Below are positions 34,921-43,639 of a DNA stretch of 64,000 nucleotides, piece after piece; position 1 is the stretch's first letter, and each line of letters starts with the position of its first letter. Source of the stretch: Curtobacterium ammoniigenes NBRC 101786 (lineage in GTDB: Bacteria > Actinomycetota > Actinomycetes > Actinomycetales > Microbacteriaceae); NCBI RefSeq assembly GCF_001571045.1, contig NZ_BCSV01000004.1:62001-126000 (forward strand). The letters run 5' to 3'. Both the position numbers and the translations under genes were made by a program. The notes below the pieces were generated by a model. The model was not told where the DNA came from, did not search any database, and saw nothing but the letters and a program-made list of their open reading frames with translations.

Positions 34921-35754
34921 ATGAGCGCTCACACACCACAGGTTCGGTTGAACTCCGGGACGACGATCCCCCAGCTCGGGTTCGGCGTGTTCAAGGTCGA
35001 GCCGAGCGACACCCAACGCGTCGTCGAACAGGCGCTCGCGGCGGGCTATCGGCACATTGACACGGCCACCGGCTACAACAACGAACGCGAGGTCGGCGCC
35101 GCACTCCGCGCATCAGGAATCCCGCGCGATGAGATCTTCCTGACCACGAAGCTCCGAAACGATCACCACCGCGATGGCGACGTCGCGGCCGCGTTCGAAC
35201 GCAGCCTGGAGGCGCTCGGCGTCGACTTCCTGGATCTCTACCTGATCCATTGGCCGCTGCCGGCAAGCGACCGCTACATCACGACCTGGCGTACGTTCGA
35301 GGGATTCTTCCGGGACGGACGAGCGAAGGCGATCGGTGTCAGCAACTTCCTCGTGGAACACCTGACACGCCTCCTCGATGAGACCGAGGTCGTTCCGGCG
35401 GTGAACCAGGTCGAGCTGCACCCGATCTTCCAGCAGCGCGAGCTGCGAGCATTCCACGAGCGTGCGGGGATTGTCACAGAGGCGTGGGGACCTCTTGGGC
35501 AAAGTAAATACGACCTTTTCACTCTCGCGCCGATTCAGGCGGCCGCGGGAGCGCACGGGGTCACTCCGGCGCAGGTGGTGCTCCGATGGCACCTGCAGAC
35601 CGGAAACGTAGTCATTCCGAAGACGACATCGCCCGAGCGGATGGCGCAGAACATCGACCTCTTCGGGTTCGAGCTCACGGACTCGGAAATGCGCGCGATC
35701 GATGAGCTCGACGAGAATCGACGCGTCGGCGGAGACCCGTCTCAGGTGAACTGA
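34921..35754 (+). CDS. Aldo/keto reductase
   Basis: This 277-residue protein has the AKR catalytic tetrad Asp47, Tyr52, Lys77 and His110 in HIDTATGYNNE, TTKLRND and LIHWPLP. The NADPH-binding part reads VIPKTTSPERMAQN. It reduces aldehydes or ketones, typical of 2,5-diketo-gluconate reductase-like AKR5 enzymes. GACACT ends six bases before the ATG, consistent with a leaderless transcript, and no ribosome-binding site is seen. Substrate unknown. Confidence 0.93.
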   Translation: MSAHTPQVRLNSGTTIPQLGFGVFKVEPSDTQRVVEQALAAGYRHIDTATGYNNEREVGAALRASGIPRDEIFLTTKLRNDHHRDGDVAAAFERSLEALGVDFLDLYLIHWPLPASDRYITTWRTFEGFFRDGRAKAIGVSNFLVEHLTRLLDETEVVPAVNQVELHPIFQQRELRAFHERAGIVTEAWGPLGQSKYDLFTLAPIQAAAGAHGVTPAQVVLRWHLQTGNVVIPKTTSPERMAQNIDLFGFELTDSEMRAIDELDENRRVGGDPSQVN

Positions 35755-35802
35755 CGATCGCGCCCGCCGGGAGCCCTTCCCTGGCCCACCGCGACGGGGA
35801 AA

Positions 35803-36087
35803 TCAGGCCGGAGTCGGGTCGTCGGAATCGGGGTCGGCCTCCGTCTCGTCGTCGGCCGCTTCGGCGCCGACGGGGAACACACCGGGCGCCATCTGCGCAC
35901 CCGGAGCCGGGGCCGCGATGAATGCAGCGCGCTCGTCGCCGACATCGCCGTTTGCGTTCTCCGGAGCGTCCGCATCGCCGTCGAGACCCTCCACGACTCC
36001 GTTGGTCTGGTCGAAGGAATGAACCGGCTCGTCAGCGCCGTGAATCGGGTCGTTCGTGTGCTCGTCAATGTGCTCGTGGTCACTCAT
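35803..36087 (-). CDS. Acidic low-complexity protein of unknown function
   Basis: This 94-residue protein is rich in Asp, Glu, Ala and Pro (for instance EADPDSDDPTPA at the end) with no membrane segment or known domain. It starts MSDHEHIDEHTNDPIHGAD. TACGAT ends six bases before the ATG, a leaderless-type signal. It is convergent with the aldo/keto reductase gene. The reading frame is full-length and in a clear codon pattern, so it is probably real. Confidence 0.6.
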   Translation of the reverse strand: MSDHEHIDEHTNDPIHGADEPVHSFDQTNGVVEGLDGDADAPENANGDVGDERAAFIAAPAPGAQMAPGVFPVGAEAADDETEADPDSDDPTPA

Positions 36088-36093
36088 TGCGCC

Positions 36094-36099
36094 ATCGTA
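36094..36099 (-). promoter_or_regulatory. -10 element of a leaderless promoter (TACGAT)
   Basis: On the minus strand TACGAT ends six bases before the ATG at 36087 of the acidic protein gene; no ribosome-binding site is present. Confidence 0.4.
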
Positions 36100-36237
36100 T
36101 GCTCGCCGCTTGCGGCCGCTCTCGGCTACCGGGCGTCGCCGCCCCCGTGCTGGATTACGCATGTGTCGCGGAGGAACTCGTCTCGATCCTCCTGAGCACG
36201 GCGGGTCGCGGCTATTCGCCGCCAAGACGGGAGACAG

Positions 36238-36310
36238 TGGGCCCTGCCGGGTTCGAACCGACGACATCCACGGTGTAAACGTGGCGCTCTACCAACTGAG
36301 CTAAAGGCCC
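36238..36310 (-). tRNA. tRNA-Val (UAC anticodon)
   Basis: The minus strand folds as a 73-base cloverleaf: acceptor GGGCCTT/AGGGCCC with one G-U pair, D-arm AGCTCAGTTGGTAGAGC, anticodon loop TTTACAC with TAC, and T-arm GGTTCGAACCC. Discriminator A; CCA is not encoded. Confidence 0.95.
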
Positions 36311-36344
36311 GTGCGCGTGGCGCGTGGCGCGTGGCGCCTGGCGC
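36311..36344. repeat. Heptamer tandem repeat upstream of tRNA-Val
   Basis: GTGCGC is followed by three exact GTGGCGC units and one CTGGCGC. The array abuts the 5' end of the tRNA gene and so fills the region where its promoter and leader should be. Confidence 0.75.
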
Positions 36345-36418
36345 CCCACTGTACCGTTCTTCCGAATCCGCCGATTCCTCAGGACCGTCGGCGTTCCGCA
36401 GCGCAGTGCGGCAACGAC

Positions 36419-36892
36419 TCAGGCGTGGACGGGAGCGAGCCGATCGAGCGCACGTCGGTATTCGGCGATGTCTCTGGCGACGCCGGGCTCAGTGATCACG
36501 GAGGCGCGAATCCGGCCGTCCGCGTCGATCACGAACGTTGCTCGGGTCGCGAATCCCTTGCGCTCGAGGAACACGCCGTACTCCTTCGACACGGCCCCAT
36601 GCGGCCAGAAGTCCGCCAGGAGGGTGAAGTCGTATCCCTTCGCGTCGGCGAACGATCGCAATGCGGCCTTCGAGTCCACGCTCACCGCGAGCAACTCGAC
36701 GCGATGGTCGGTGAACATTGCGAGATTTTCCTGCAGCGCACACAACTCGTTCGTGCACGTCGACGAGAACGCCAGCGGGAAGAACACGAGCGCGACCGGG
36801 CGAACGCCGCGGAAGTCACTGAGTCGCACGTGCTCGCCGAATTGGTTGGGCAATTCGAAGTCCGGTGCCAGTGAACCGATCTCGAGTGCCAT
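36419..36892 (-). CDS. Peroxiredoxin (AhpE/BCP-like)
   Basis: This 157-residue thioredoxin-fold protein has the peroxidatic cysteine Cys46 in [10 protein letters not shown] and a second cysteine Cys51 five residues on, as in BCP/AhpE-type peroxiredoxins. It reduces hydroperoxides using thiols. Length is typical. It is divergent from aceE. The C-terminus is short, so resolution probably uses an outside thiol or Cys51. Confidence 0.9.
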   Translation of the reverse strand: MALEIGSLAPDFELPNQFGEHVRLSDFRGVRPVALVFFPLAFSSTCTNELCALQENLAMFTDHRVELLAVSVDSKAALRSFADAKGYDFTLLADFWPHGAVSKEYGVFLERKGFATRATFVIDADGRIRASVITEPGVARDIAEYRRALDRLAPVHA

Positions 36893-37033
36893 GGCCGGTG
36901 CGTCTCCCTCTCAAGGCAGCGGATGGCCGCCCGATTCGCGTGCGCGCGTTGGCGAGCACGATCGGGAATACTACGCCGGCTCTGCCCGAACGCAAGCGCA
37001 CCGCCGGGCGAGCGGGTCGTCGGTGCCAGGAAC

Positions 37034-37039
37034 TAGAGT
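37034..37039 (+). promoter_or_regulatory. Candidate -10 element for aceE (TAGAGT)
   Basis: TAGAGT lies about 74 bases before the aceE GTG in the 220-bp gap shared with the divergent peroxiredoxin gene. No clear -35 is visible. Confidence 0.3.
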
Positions 37040-37112
37040 GTGTGAGGCTCGAAACGGTCGCGACCCGGCCTCGGGCTCGACATGTCCACCACGAGAACGA
37101 ACGAGGTCAAGG

Positions 37113-39857
37113 GTGACGGTGAACGACCAGGACCCGTACAGCGCAGGCAGCCACGACCAGGACCCGGAAGAGACCGCCGAATGGCGCGAATCGCTCGACG
37201 GTCTCGTGGAGTCGCAAGGGCACGGCCGCGGCCGCGAGATCATGCTCAGCCTCCTGAAGCGGTCCAAAGAGCTCCACCTCGGCGTTCCGATGGTTCCGAC
37301 GACGGACTACGTCAACACCATCGCGCCCGAGAACGAGCCCGAATTCCCGGGCGATGAGGAGCTCGAGCGTCGATTCCGGCGGTGGATCCGCTGGAATGCT
37401 GCGATCACCGTGCATCGCGCGCAGCGTCCCGGGATCGCCGTGGGCGGCCACATCTCGACGTACGCGTCGAGCGCAGCCCTCTACGAGGTGGGCTACAACC
37501 ACTTCTTCCGTGCGCAGGACCACCCGTCCGGCGGCGATCAGGTCTTCTTCCAGGGACACGCCTCCCCCGGCATGTATGCCCGCGCGTTCCTCGAGGGGCG
37601 TCTCAGCGCCGAACAACTCGACGGGTTCCGTCAGGAGAAATCGCACGCGGCCGGCGGTCTCTCGTCATACCCGCACCCGCGGCTCATGCCGCACTTCTGG
37701 CAGTTCCCCACCGTGTCCATGGGGATCGGCCCGATCAATGCGATCTATCAGGCGCAGCAGGCGAAGTACCTCAGCAACCGGGGCATCAAGGACGCGTCCG
37801 ACCAGCACGTCTGGGCGTTCCTCGGCGATGGCGAGATGGACGAGGTCGAGTCGCGCGGGCAGCTTCAGGTCGCCGCCAACGACGGCCTCGACAACCTGAC
37901 ATTCGTCATCAACTGCAACCTGCAGCGCCTCGATGGTCCGGTGCGTGGCAACGGCAAGATCATCCAGGAGCTCGAGAGCTACTTCCGCGGTGCGGGCTGG
38001 AACGTGATCAAGGTGATCTGGGGTCGCGAGTGGGATGACCTGCTGGCGCGCGACACCGACGGCGCACTGCTCAACCTGATGAACGTGACCCCGGACGGCG
38101 ACTACCAGACCTATAAGGCCGAGAACGGCGCCTACGTGCGCGAGAACTTCTTCGGCCGCGACCCGAAGACGCTCGAGCTCGTCAAGGACTACACCGACGA
38201 CCAGATCTGGAACCTCAAGCGTGGCGGGCACGACTACCGCAAGGTGTACGCCGCGTTCAAGGCCGCGGTCGAGCACAAGGGCCAACCGACCGTCATCCTC
38301 GCGAAGACCGTGAAGGGTTACGGGCTCGGGCCGAGCTTCGAGGGGCGCAACGCGACCCACCAGATGAAGAAGCTGACGCTCGAGAACCTCAAGCAGTTCC
38401 GCGACGAGATGCGAATCCCGATCTCCGACGCGCAGCTCGAAGAGAACCCCTACCTGCCGCCCTACTACCACCCCGGTGCGGACGACGAAGCGATCGAGTA
38501 CATGCACGAGCGTCGTCGGGCCCTCGGGGGCTACGTGCCGGAGCGCCGTACAGCCCACACGGCGATCACGCTGCCGGACGACTCGAAGTACGCGATCGCG
38601 AAGAAGGGGTCCGGCAAGCAGGAAGTCGCCACGACGATGGCCTTCGCGCGCCTGCTGAAAGATCTGCTTCGCTCGCCCGACTTCGGTGAGCGAATCGTCC
38701 CGATCATTCCGGACGAAGCACGGACGTTCGGCATGGACGCCTACTTCCCGACCGCGAAGATCTACAACCCGAACGGTCAGCACTACACGTCGGTCGACCG
38801 CGAACTGCTCCTCGCCTACAAGGAGAGCCCGCAAGGACAGATCATCCACGTCGGCATCAACGAGGCCGGAGCGGTCGCAGCGTTCACCGCCGTCGGAAGC
38901 TCGTACTCGACCCAGGGTGAGCCGCTGATCCCGGTGTACGTCTTCTACTCGATGTTCGGCTTCCAGCGCACGGGCGACGCCCTGTGGGCGGCGGGCGATC
39001 AGATGGCCCGCGGATTCCTGATCGGCGCGACGGCCGGACGCACCACCCTGACCGGAGAAGGCCTCCAGCACGCGGACGGCCACTCGCTCATGCTCGCGCA
39101 GACGAACCCCGCGGTGGTCGCGTACGACCCCGCGTACGGATACGAGATCGCGCACATCGTGCAGTCCGGGCTCGAGCGCATGTACGGCACGAACGAGGAC
39201 GGCACCCCGAAGCACGCCGACCCGAACGTCATGTACTACCTGACCGTCTACAACGAGCCGATGCCGCAGCCCGCCGAACCGGAGGATGTCGACGTCGACG
39301 GGATCGTGCGAGGCATGCACCTCCTCCAGCGTTCCGACCACGACGGCCCGAAGGCCCAGCTCCTCGCTTCCGGCGTCGCCGTGCCGTGGATCCTGGAGGC
39401 CCAGCGGCTCCTCGCCGAGGATTGGGGTGTCTCGGCCGACGTCTGGAGCGTCACCAGCTGGGGCGAGCTCCGCCGCGACGGCCTGGCAGCCGACGAGCAC
39501 GCATTCCTGCACCCGAACGAGCCGGTCCGTACCCCGTACGTCACCGAGCGCCTGCAGCACACCGAAGGACCGGTCGTGGCGGTCACCGACTTCATGCACG
39601 CAGTGCCGGACCAGATCCGGCAGTTCGTGCCGCGCGACTTCGCCACGCTCGGCGCCGACGGGTTCGGGTTCTCCGACACGCGGGCCGCTGCCCGACGCTT
39701 CTTCACGATCGACGGTCCGTCGGTCGTGGTGCGCACACTGCAGCAGCTCGCCCGACGAGGCGAGATCGACCCGTCGACCGTGCAGGCGGCGATCGACAAG
39801 TACCGCCTCCACGATGTCAGCGCAGGCACGACGGGTAGCGCGGGCGGCGAAAGCTGA
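37113..39857 (+). CDS. aceE: Pyruvate dehydrogenase E1 component, homodimeric type
   Basis: This 914-residue protein is the AceE-type E1, about the length of the corynebacterial enzyme. The thiamine-diphosphate motif is GDGEMDE...[29 protein letters not shown] and [19 protein letters not shown] are family landmarks. It decarboxylates pyruvate and acetylates the lipoyl group of E2. GTG 37113 has GAGG six bases upstream; the GTG at 37119 is an equal alternative. The fasR-like gene follows eight bases after the stop, linking acetyl-CoA supply to fatty-acid synthesis. Confidence 0.95.
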   Translation: MTVNDQDPYSAGSHDQDPEETAEWRESLDGLVESQGHGRGREIMLSLLKRSKELHLGVPMVPTTDYVNTIAPENEPEFPGDEELERRFRRWIRWNAAITVHRAQRPGIAVGGHISTYASSAALYEVGYNHFFRAQDHPSGGDQVFFQGHASPGMYARAFLEGRLSAEQLDGFRQEKSHAAGGLSSYPHPRLMPHFWQFPTVSMGIGPINAIYQAQQAKYLSNRGIKDASDQHVWAFLGDGEMDEVESRGQLQVAANDGLDNLTFVINCNLQRLDGPVRGNGKIIQELESYFRGAGWNVIKVIWGREWDDLLARDTDGALLNLMNVTPDGDYQTYKAENGAYVRENFFGRDPKTLELVKDYTDDQIWNLKRGGHDYRKVYAAFKAAVEHKGQPTVILAKTVKGYGLGPSFEGRNATHQMKKLTLENLKQFRDEMRIPISDAQLEENPYLPPYYHPGADDEAIEYMHERRRALGGYVPERRTAHTAITLPDDSKYAIAKKGSGKQEVATTMAFARLLKDLLRSPDFGERIVPIIPDEARTFGMDAYFPTAKIYNPNGQHYTSVDRELLLAYKESPQGQIIHVGINEAGAVAAFTAVGSSYSTQGEPLIPVYVFYSMFGFQRTGDALWAAGDQMARGFLIGATAGRTTLTGEGLQHADGHSLMLAQTNPAVVAYDPAYGYEIAHIVQSGLERMYGTNEDGTPKHADPNVMYYLTVYNEPMPQPAEPEDVDVDGIVRGMHLLQRSDHDGPKAQLLASGVAVPWILEAQRLLAEDWGVSADVWSVTSWGELRRDGLAADEHAFLHPNEPVRTPYVTERLQHTEGPVVAVTDFMHAVPDQIRQFVPRDFATLGADGFGFSDTRAAARRFFTIDGPSVVVRTLQQLARRGEIDPSTVQAAIDKYRLHDVSAGTTGSAGGES

Positions 39858-39864
39858 CCTGGCA

Positions 39865-41088
39865 GTGACGACGCTGCGAGCGGACACTGCGGGCCGGGAG
39901 CGCGACCGGGAACGGACGCTCTCCTGGCTCCGCGGTGTGTCCGGTGAGCTTGCCAGCGCCACGATCAAGCGCCTCGAAGAGACGCTCCCCTGGTATAGCG
40001 AAATGCCACCCGGTCGGCGCTCCGCGGTCGGACTCGTCGCGCAGGCGGGGATCACGTCGTTCGTTTCGTGGTTCGAAGGCACAGCCTCCACCCCGTGGAT
40101 CGCCGCCGCGGACGTCTTCGGCAGCGCACCCCGGGAGCTGCTCCGCTCGGTCAGCCTGCAGCAGACACTGCAACTCATCCGTGTCGTCGTCGAAGTTGTC
40201 GAACAGCGCGCATCGGGCGACGATCTCCTCCAGGAGGCGATCCTCGTCTACTCGAGAGACATCGCGTTCGCGGCAGCGGACGTGTATGCGCGAGCGGCGG
40301 AGGCGCGCGGACTGTGGGATGCCCGCCTCGAGGCGCTTGTCGTCGACTCCATCCTGTCGGGCGAGTACGACGATGAGTTGCCGAGCAGGATCGCGGCACT
40401 CGGGTGGCGGGGCCACGGCGAAGTCGCAGTGCTCGTCGGCACGGCGCCCAAACAACTCGAAGTGGACACGATCCGCCGGACCGCTCGGCACATGGATGCC
40501 GATGTCCTCATCGGCGTTCAGGGCTCGCGGCTCGTCGTTGTCATCGGCCGGGCAACGCCCCGAGACGACACCCCCGACGGCGAGGAGCCGACGTCCTTCA
40601 TGGCGATCGCGGCCGCGTTGGAGTCGCAGTTCGGCGAAGGACACCTAGTGCTCGGGAACGAAGTCCCCGGCGTCGTGGATGCATCCACCAGCGCGAAAGC
40701 AGCCCTCGCCGGCTTCGCGGTCGCCCGCGCGTGGCGTGGCGCGCCGCGGCCGACGTTCGCGGACGACCTCCTCCCGGAACGGGCGTTCGCCGGCGACCCA
40801 CTCGCCAGATCAGCACTGGTGCAGCGCATCTATATTCCGCTCAAGGATCAGTCGACCGAGCTGCTCCAAACCCTCTGGTGCTACCTCGACACCGGGCGCT
40901 CACTCGAAGCGACCGCCCGTGAGTTGTTCGTGCATCCGAACACGGTGCGGTACCGACTGCGCCGCGTGGCGGACATCATCGGCTGGGACGCCACAAACCC
41001 CCGGGACGCACTCATTGTGCAGTCCGCGCTCATCATCGGGGCGATGTCCGAATCCTCGAACGGACGCCGCCGGGTGCAACGGCGCTGA
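39865..41088 (+). CDS. fasR: PucR/CdaR-type regulator, FasR-like
   Basis: This 407-residue protein ends in a PucR C-terminal helix-turn-helix (LWCYLDTGRSLEATARELFVHPNTVRYRLRRVADIIGWD, about 334-372). The preceding domain is a GGDEF-like/CdaR sensor region. The position directly before fabD-fabH-acpP-fabF matches FasR of Streptomyces, which activates that operon. GTG 39865 is chosen as the nearest start; its ribosome-binding site is weak, so coupling to aceE is possible. The symbol rests on synteny plus domain. Confidence 0.85.
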   Translation: MTTLRADTAGRERDRERTLSWLRGVSGELASATIKRLEETLPWYSEMPPGRRSAVGLVAQAGITSFVSWFEGTASTPWIAAADVFGSAPRELLRSVSLQQTLQLIRVVVEVVEQRASGDDLLQEAILVYSRDIAFAAADVYARAAEARGLWDARLEALVVDSILSGEYDDELPSRIAALGWRGHGEVAVLVGTAPKQLEVDTIRRTARHMDADVLIGVQGSRLVVVIGRATPRDDTPDGEEPTSFMAIAAALESQFGEGHLVLGNEVPGVVDASTSAKAALAGFAVARAWRGAPRPTFADDLLPERAFAGDPLARSALVQRIYIPLKDQSTELLQTLWCYLDTGRSLEATARELFVHPNTVRYRLRRVADIIGWDATNPRDALIVQSALIIGAMSESSNGRRRVQRR

Positions 41089-41143
41089 GCGCTCCCGTCC
41101 CCGACGCGCGGCCGCATCGCGGGATCGGCCGGGCCGCGGCTGA

Positions 41144-41161
41144 ACGGGGACGGGTCCCCGT
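41144..41161. terminator. 8-bp palindromic hairpin after fasR
   Basis: ACGGGGAC-GG-GTCCCCGT has perfect 8-bp arms but only a two-base spacer, so the stem would need to open one pair. It may end the aceE-fasR transcript or be a protein-binding dyad upstream of fabD. Confidence 0.45.
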
Positions 41162-41194
41162 CTGGCGACACCCGACAAGCGTTCGCCTGATTCT

Positions 41195-41210
41195 GTGTGG
41201 AAGTCCACAC
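41195..41210. promoter_or_regulatory. Palindrome upstream of fabD, candidate FasR operator
   Basis: GTGTGGA-AG-TCCACAC is a perfect 16-bp dyad 34 bases before the fabD start. Its position between the fasR-like gene and fabD makes it a candidate operator; the actual FasR site sequence was not checked. Confidence 0.5.
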
Positions 41211-41244
41211 GGAACCCCCTCGCGGGCTTCGGGAGGATTGTCCG

Positions 41245-42174
41245 GTGATTGTCGTCGTCGCTCCAGGACAGGGCTCGCAGAAGCCCGGGGTCCTCGCTCC
41301 GTGGCTCGCCGATGCGCGTGTTCGCTCGCACGTCGCATCGTGGTCCGAGCTCATCGGAATCGACCTCGCCGAGCACGGCACCAACTCAGACGCGGAGACC
41401 ATCCGGGACACGGCGCTGGCTCAGCCGCTCATCGTCGCAGCAGGACTCATCACCGCCGAGGCCCTGCTCGCAGATGGTCGTCGGAGCCGCGTCGGCGGCG
41501 TCGCCGGGCACTCCGTCGGAGAGTTCACCGCCGCAGCGATCGCGGGCATCCTGGAGCCGACCGACGCGCTCCGACTCGTCACAGAGCGCGGTCGGGCGAT
41601 GGCAGACGCAGCAGCCACCGAGTCGACCGGCATGAGCGCCGTGCTCGGTGGCGACGTGGCAACCCTCCCCGCGATTCTCGCCGAACGCGGTCTTGCCCCC
41701 GCGAACTTCAACGGCGGCGGCCAAACCGTGGTCGCCGGGCCGACGGACGCTCTCGCAGCCTTCGCCGCCGAGCCCCCGGAGAAGACGCGCGTCCTCCCGT
41801 TGAGCGTGGCCGGAGCGTTCCACACCTCGTACATGGCCAGCGCCGTCGATCGCGTCCGTCCCGTCGCTGCTGCGGTGACCGCCAACGACCCGACGCTTCC
41901 GATCTGGACGAACGCGGACGGAACCCGTATCGACTCGGGGCGCCGCTTCGTCGACCTCATGGTCGGCCAGATCGCGAACCCCGTGCACTGGGATGCCGTC
42001 ATGACATCCTTCCTCGAGTCGGATGTGACCGGCGTGATCGAGCTTGCTCCGGCCGGCGCCCTCGTGGGTCTCGCCAAGCGGGCCATGCGCGGCGTCCCGA
42101 CAGTGGGCATCACAACGCCCGATGACCTGCCCGCAGCAGTCGCGCTGCTCGACCAGGCGGAGGCGAGCGCATGA
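41245..42174 (+). CDS. fabD: Malonyl-CoA:ACP transacylase
   Basis: This 309-residue protein begins VVVAPGQGSQKPG and has the active serine Ser90 in GHSVGE and His193 in GAFHTSYM. It moves malonate from CoA to ACP for fatty-acid elongation. The GTG start has GGAGG eight bases upstream; the longer frame from ATG 41197 runs through the palindrome. The stop overlaps the fabH ATG. Confidence 0.95.
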   Translation: MIVVVAPGQGSQKPGVLAPWLADARVRSHVASWSELIGIDLAEHGTNSDAETIRDTALAQPLIVAAGLITAEALLADGRRSRVGGVAGHSVGEFTAAAIAGILEPTDALRLVTERGRAMADAAATESTGMSAVLGGDVATLPAILAERGLAPANFNGGGQTVVAGPTDALAAFAAEPPEKTRVLPLSVAGAFHTSYMASAVDRVRPVAAAVTANDPTLPIWTNADGTRIDSGRRFVDLMVGQIANPVHWDAVMTSFLESDVTGVIELAPAGALVGLAKRAMRGVPTVGITTPDDLPAAVALLDQAEASA

Positions 42175-43205
42175 CGGACGTGACATCGTCGAACGGACGC
42201 CCGGCGGGCCTCCCGGAACTGGCGCAGCGAACAGGCCACCAGTTCACACGCATCGTGGCCCTCGGAGCCGCCCGCGGTGAGCGGTCCGTGCCGAACGACG
42301 ACCTTGTCGGTCCGATCGACTCCTCTGACGAGTGGATTCGGCAGCGCACCGGAATCGTCACCCGGGTCCGCGCCGGGGCGGACGTCCAGGCGGTCGACCT
42401 CGCCGAAGTGGCAGCCCGCGAAGCCATCGCAGCGGCAGGCATCGACGCGTCCCAAATCGGTGTCGTCCTCATCTCGACGGTCACGAACACCGTTGCCACG
42501 CCATCGATGGCGACCCTGCTCGCAGAGCGCATCGGCGCAACACCGGCCGCCGCATACGACATCAGCGCAGCGTGCGCCGGGTATGCGTACGGCATCGCGC
42601 AAGCCGACTCGTTCATCAAGACCGGGATCGCGGAGTACGTCCTCGTCATCGGTGCTGAGAAGCTCAGTGACATCGTCGACCCCACCGATCGCTCGATCTC
42701 GTTCCTGCTCGGCGACGGGGCCGGAGCCGCGATCGTCGGGCCGAGCGACTATCCCGGTATCGCCCCCACGATCTGGGGATCGGACGGCTCCAAGTGGGAT
42801 GCGATCTGGATGACCAGGACATATCCGGAATGGCGCGCCGGCGGAGCGCAGCCCACCATCCGGCAGGAAGGACAGACGGTCTTCCGCTGGGCGGTCTGGG
42901 AAATGGTCACGGTCGCCAAGCGCGCACTGGAGGCTGCCGGCATCACCGCGGACCAGCTCGCCGCATTCATTCCCCACCAGGCGAATATGCGAATCATCGA
43001 CGAGTTCGCGAAGCAGCTCGGCCTCCCGGAATCGGTCATGATCGGTCGGGACATCACGACGACCGGAAACACGTCGGCGGCGAGCATCCCGCTCGCAACG
43101 CATCGGCTCCTCGCCGAGCATCCACAGCTCCACGGCGGTCTTGCGCTCCAGATCGGCTTCGGAGCCGGTCTGGTCTTCGGCGCACAGGTCGTCGTCCTCC
43201 CCTGA
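42171..43205 (+). CDS. fabH: Beta-ketoacyl-ACP synthase III
   Basis: This 344-residue thiolase-fold protein has the catalytic triad Cys135 in SAACAGY, His269 in IPHQANMRI and Asn300 in TTTGNTSAAS. It condenses an acyl-CoA primer with malonyl-ACP to start each chain; in actinobacteria branched primers are common, which would give iso and anteiso fatty acids. A 30-residue N-terminal extension precedes the usual start (GARGERSVPN). ATGA overlap with fabD. Confidence 0.95.
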   Translation: MTDVTSSNGRPAGLPELAQRTGHQFTRIVALGAARGERSVPNDDLVGPIDSSDEWIRQRTGIVTRVRAGADVQAVDLAEVAAREAIAAAGIDASQIGVVLISTVTNTVATPSMATLLAERIGATPAAAYDISAACAGYAYGIAQADSFIKTGIAEYVLVIGAEKLSDIVDPTDRSISFLLGDGAGAAIVGPSDYPGIAPTIWGSDGSKWDAIWMTRTYPEWRAGGAQPTIRQEGQTVFRWAVWEMVTVAKRALEAAGITADQLAAFIPHQANMRIIDEFAKQLGLPESVMIGRDITTTGNTSAASIPLATHRLLAEHPQLHGGLALQIGFGAGLVFGAQVVVLP

Positions 43206-43236
43206 TCCCCGCAAATCCGCTACACACCCCGTGCCC

Positions 43237-43242
43237 TAGGCT
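43237..43242 (+). promoter_or_regulatory. Candidate internal -10 for acpP (TAGGCT)
   Basis: TAGGCT lies 35 bases before the acpP ATG in the 72-bp gap after fabH. An extra promoter here would give the higher ACP dose that cells need. No -35 is evident. Confidence 0.35.
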
Positions 43243-43277
43243 TGACCCCGGTCACACGACACCCAAGGAGAACAGCA

Positions 43278-43526
43278 ATGGCCCTGTCCAACGAAGAAGT
43301 CCTCGCCGGCCTTGCCGAGCTCATCAATGACGAGACCGGCATTGCTGCCGACACCGTCCAGGCAGACAAGTCCTTCACGGACGACCTGGACATCGACTCG
43401 ATCTCGATGATGACCATCGTCGTCAACGCCGAAGAGAAGTTCGACGTCAAGATCCCGGACGAGGAAGTCAAGAACCTCAAGACCGTCGGTGACGCCGTGG
43501 ACTACATCGTCAAGGCGCAGAACTGA
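43278..43526 (+). CDS. acpP: Acyl carrier protein
   Basis: This 82-residue acidic protein has the phosphopantetheine serine Ser41 in DLDIDSISMM, one residue different from the usual DSL. The helices before and after match ACP. It carries growing acyl chains in type II fatty-acid synthesis. AAGGAGAA seven bases before the ATG is a strong ribosome-binding site. A large hairpin follows 12 bases after the stop. Confidence 0.96.
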   Translation: MALSNEEVLAGLAELINDETGIAADTVQADKSFTDDLDIDSISMMTIVVNAEEKFDVKIPDEEVKNLKTVGDAVDYIVKAQN

Positions 43527-43538
43527 CCGAACCGTCTT

Positions 43539-43584
43539 GAACGCCGTGGCCCGCTGACCCACCGGGTCGTCGGCCACGGCGTTC
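43539..43584 (+). terminator. Large hairpin between acpP and fabF
   Basis: GAACGCCGTGGCC pairs perfectly over 13 bp with GGCCACGGCGTTC, and the loop itself holds GACCC-ACC-GGGTC. It lies 12 bases after acpP and 55 before fabF. It probably acts as a partial terminator or mRNA stabiliser that raises acpP over fabF. Confidence 0.8.
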
Positions 43585-43639
43585 GACGTTCAGTGCGACC
43601 TCCGGCGCTGCGCCGGTCCAACCGAGAAAGTACGTCGTC

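Noticed and set aside
37665-40178. 837-codon open frame on the strand opposite aceE
   Set aside because: It mirrors aceE and fasR codon structure, typical of antisense frames in high-GC DNA, and shows no protein-like motifs; the sense genes are certain.
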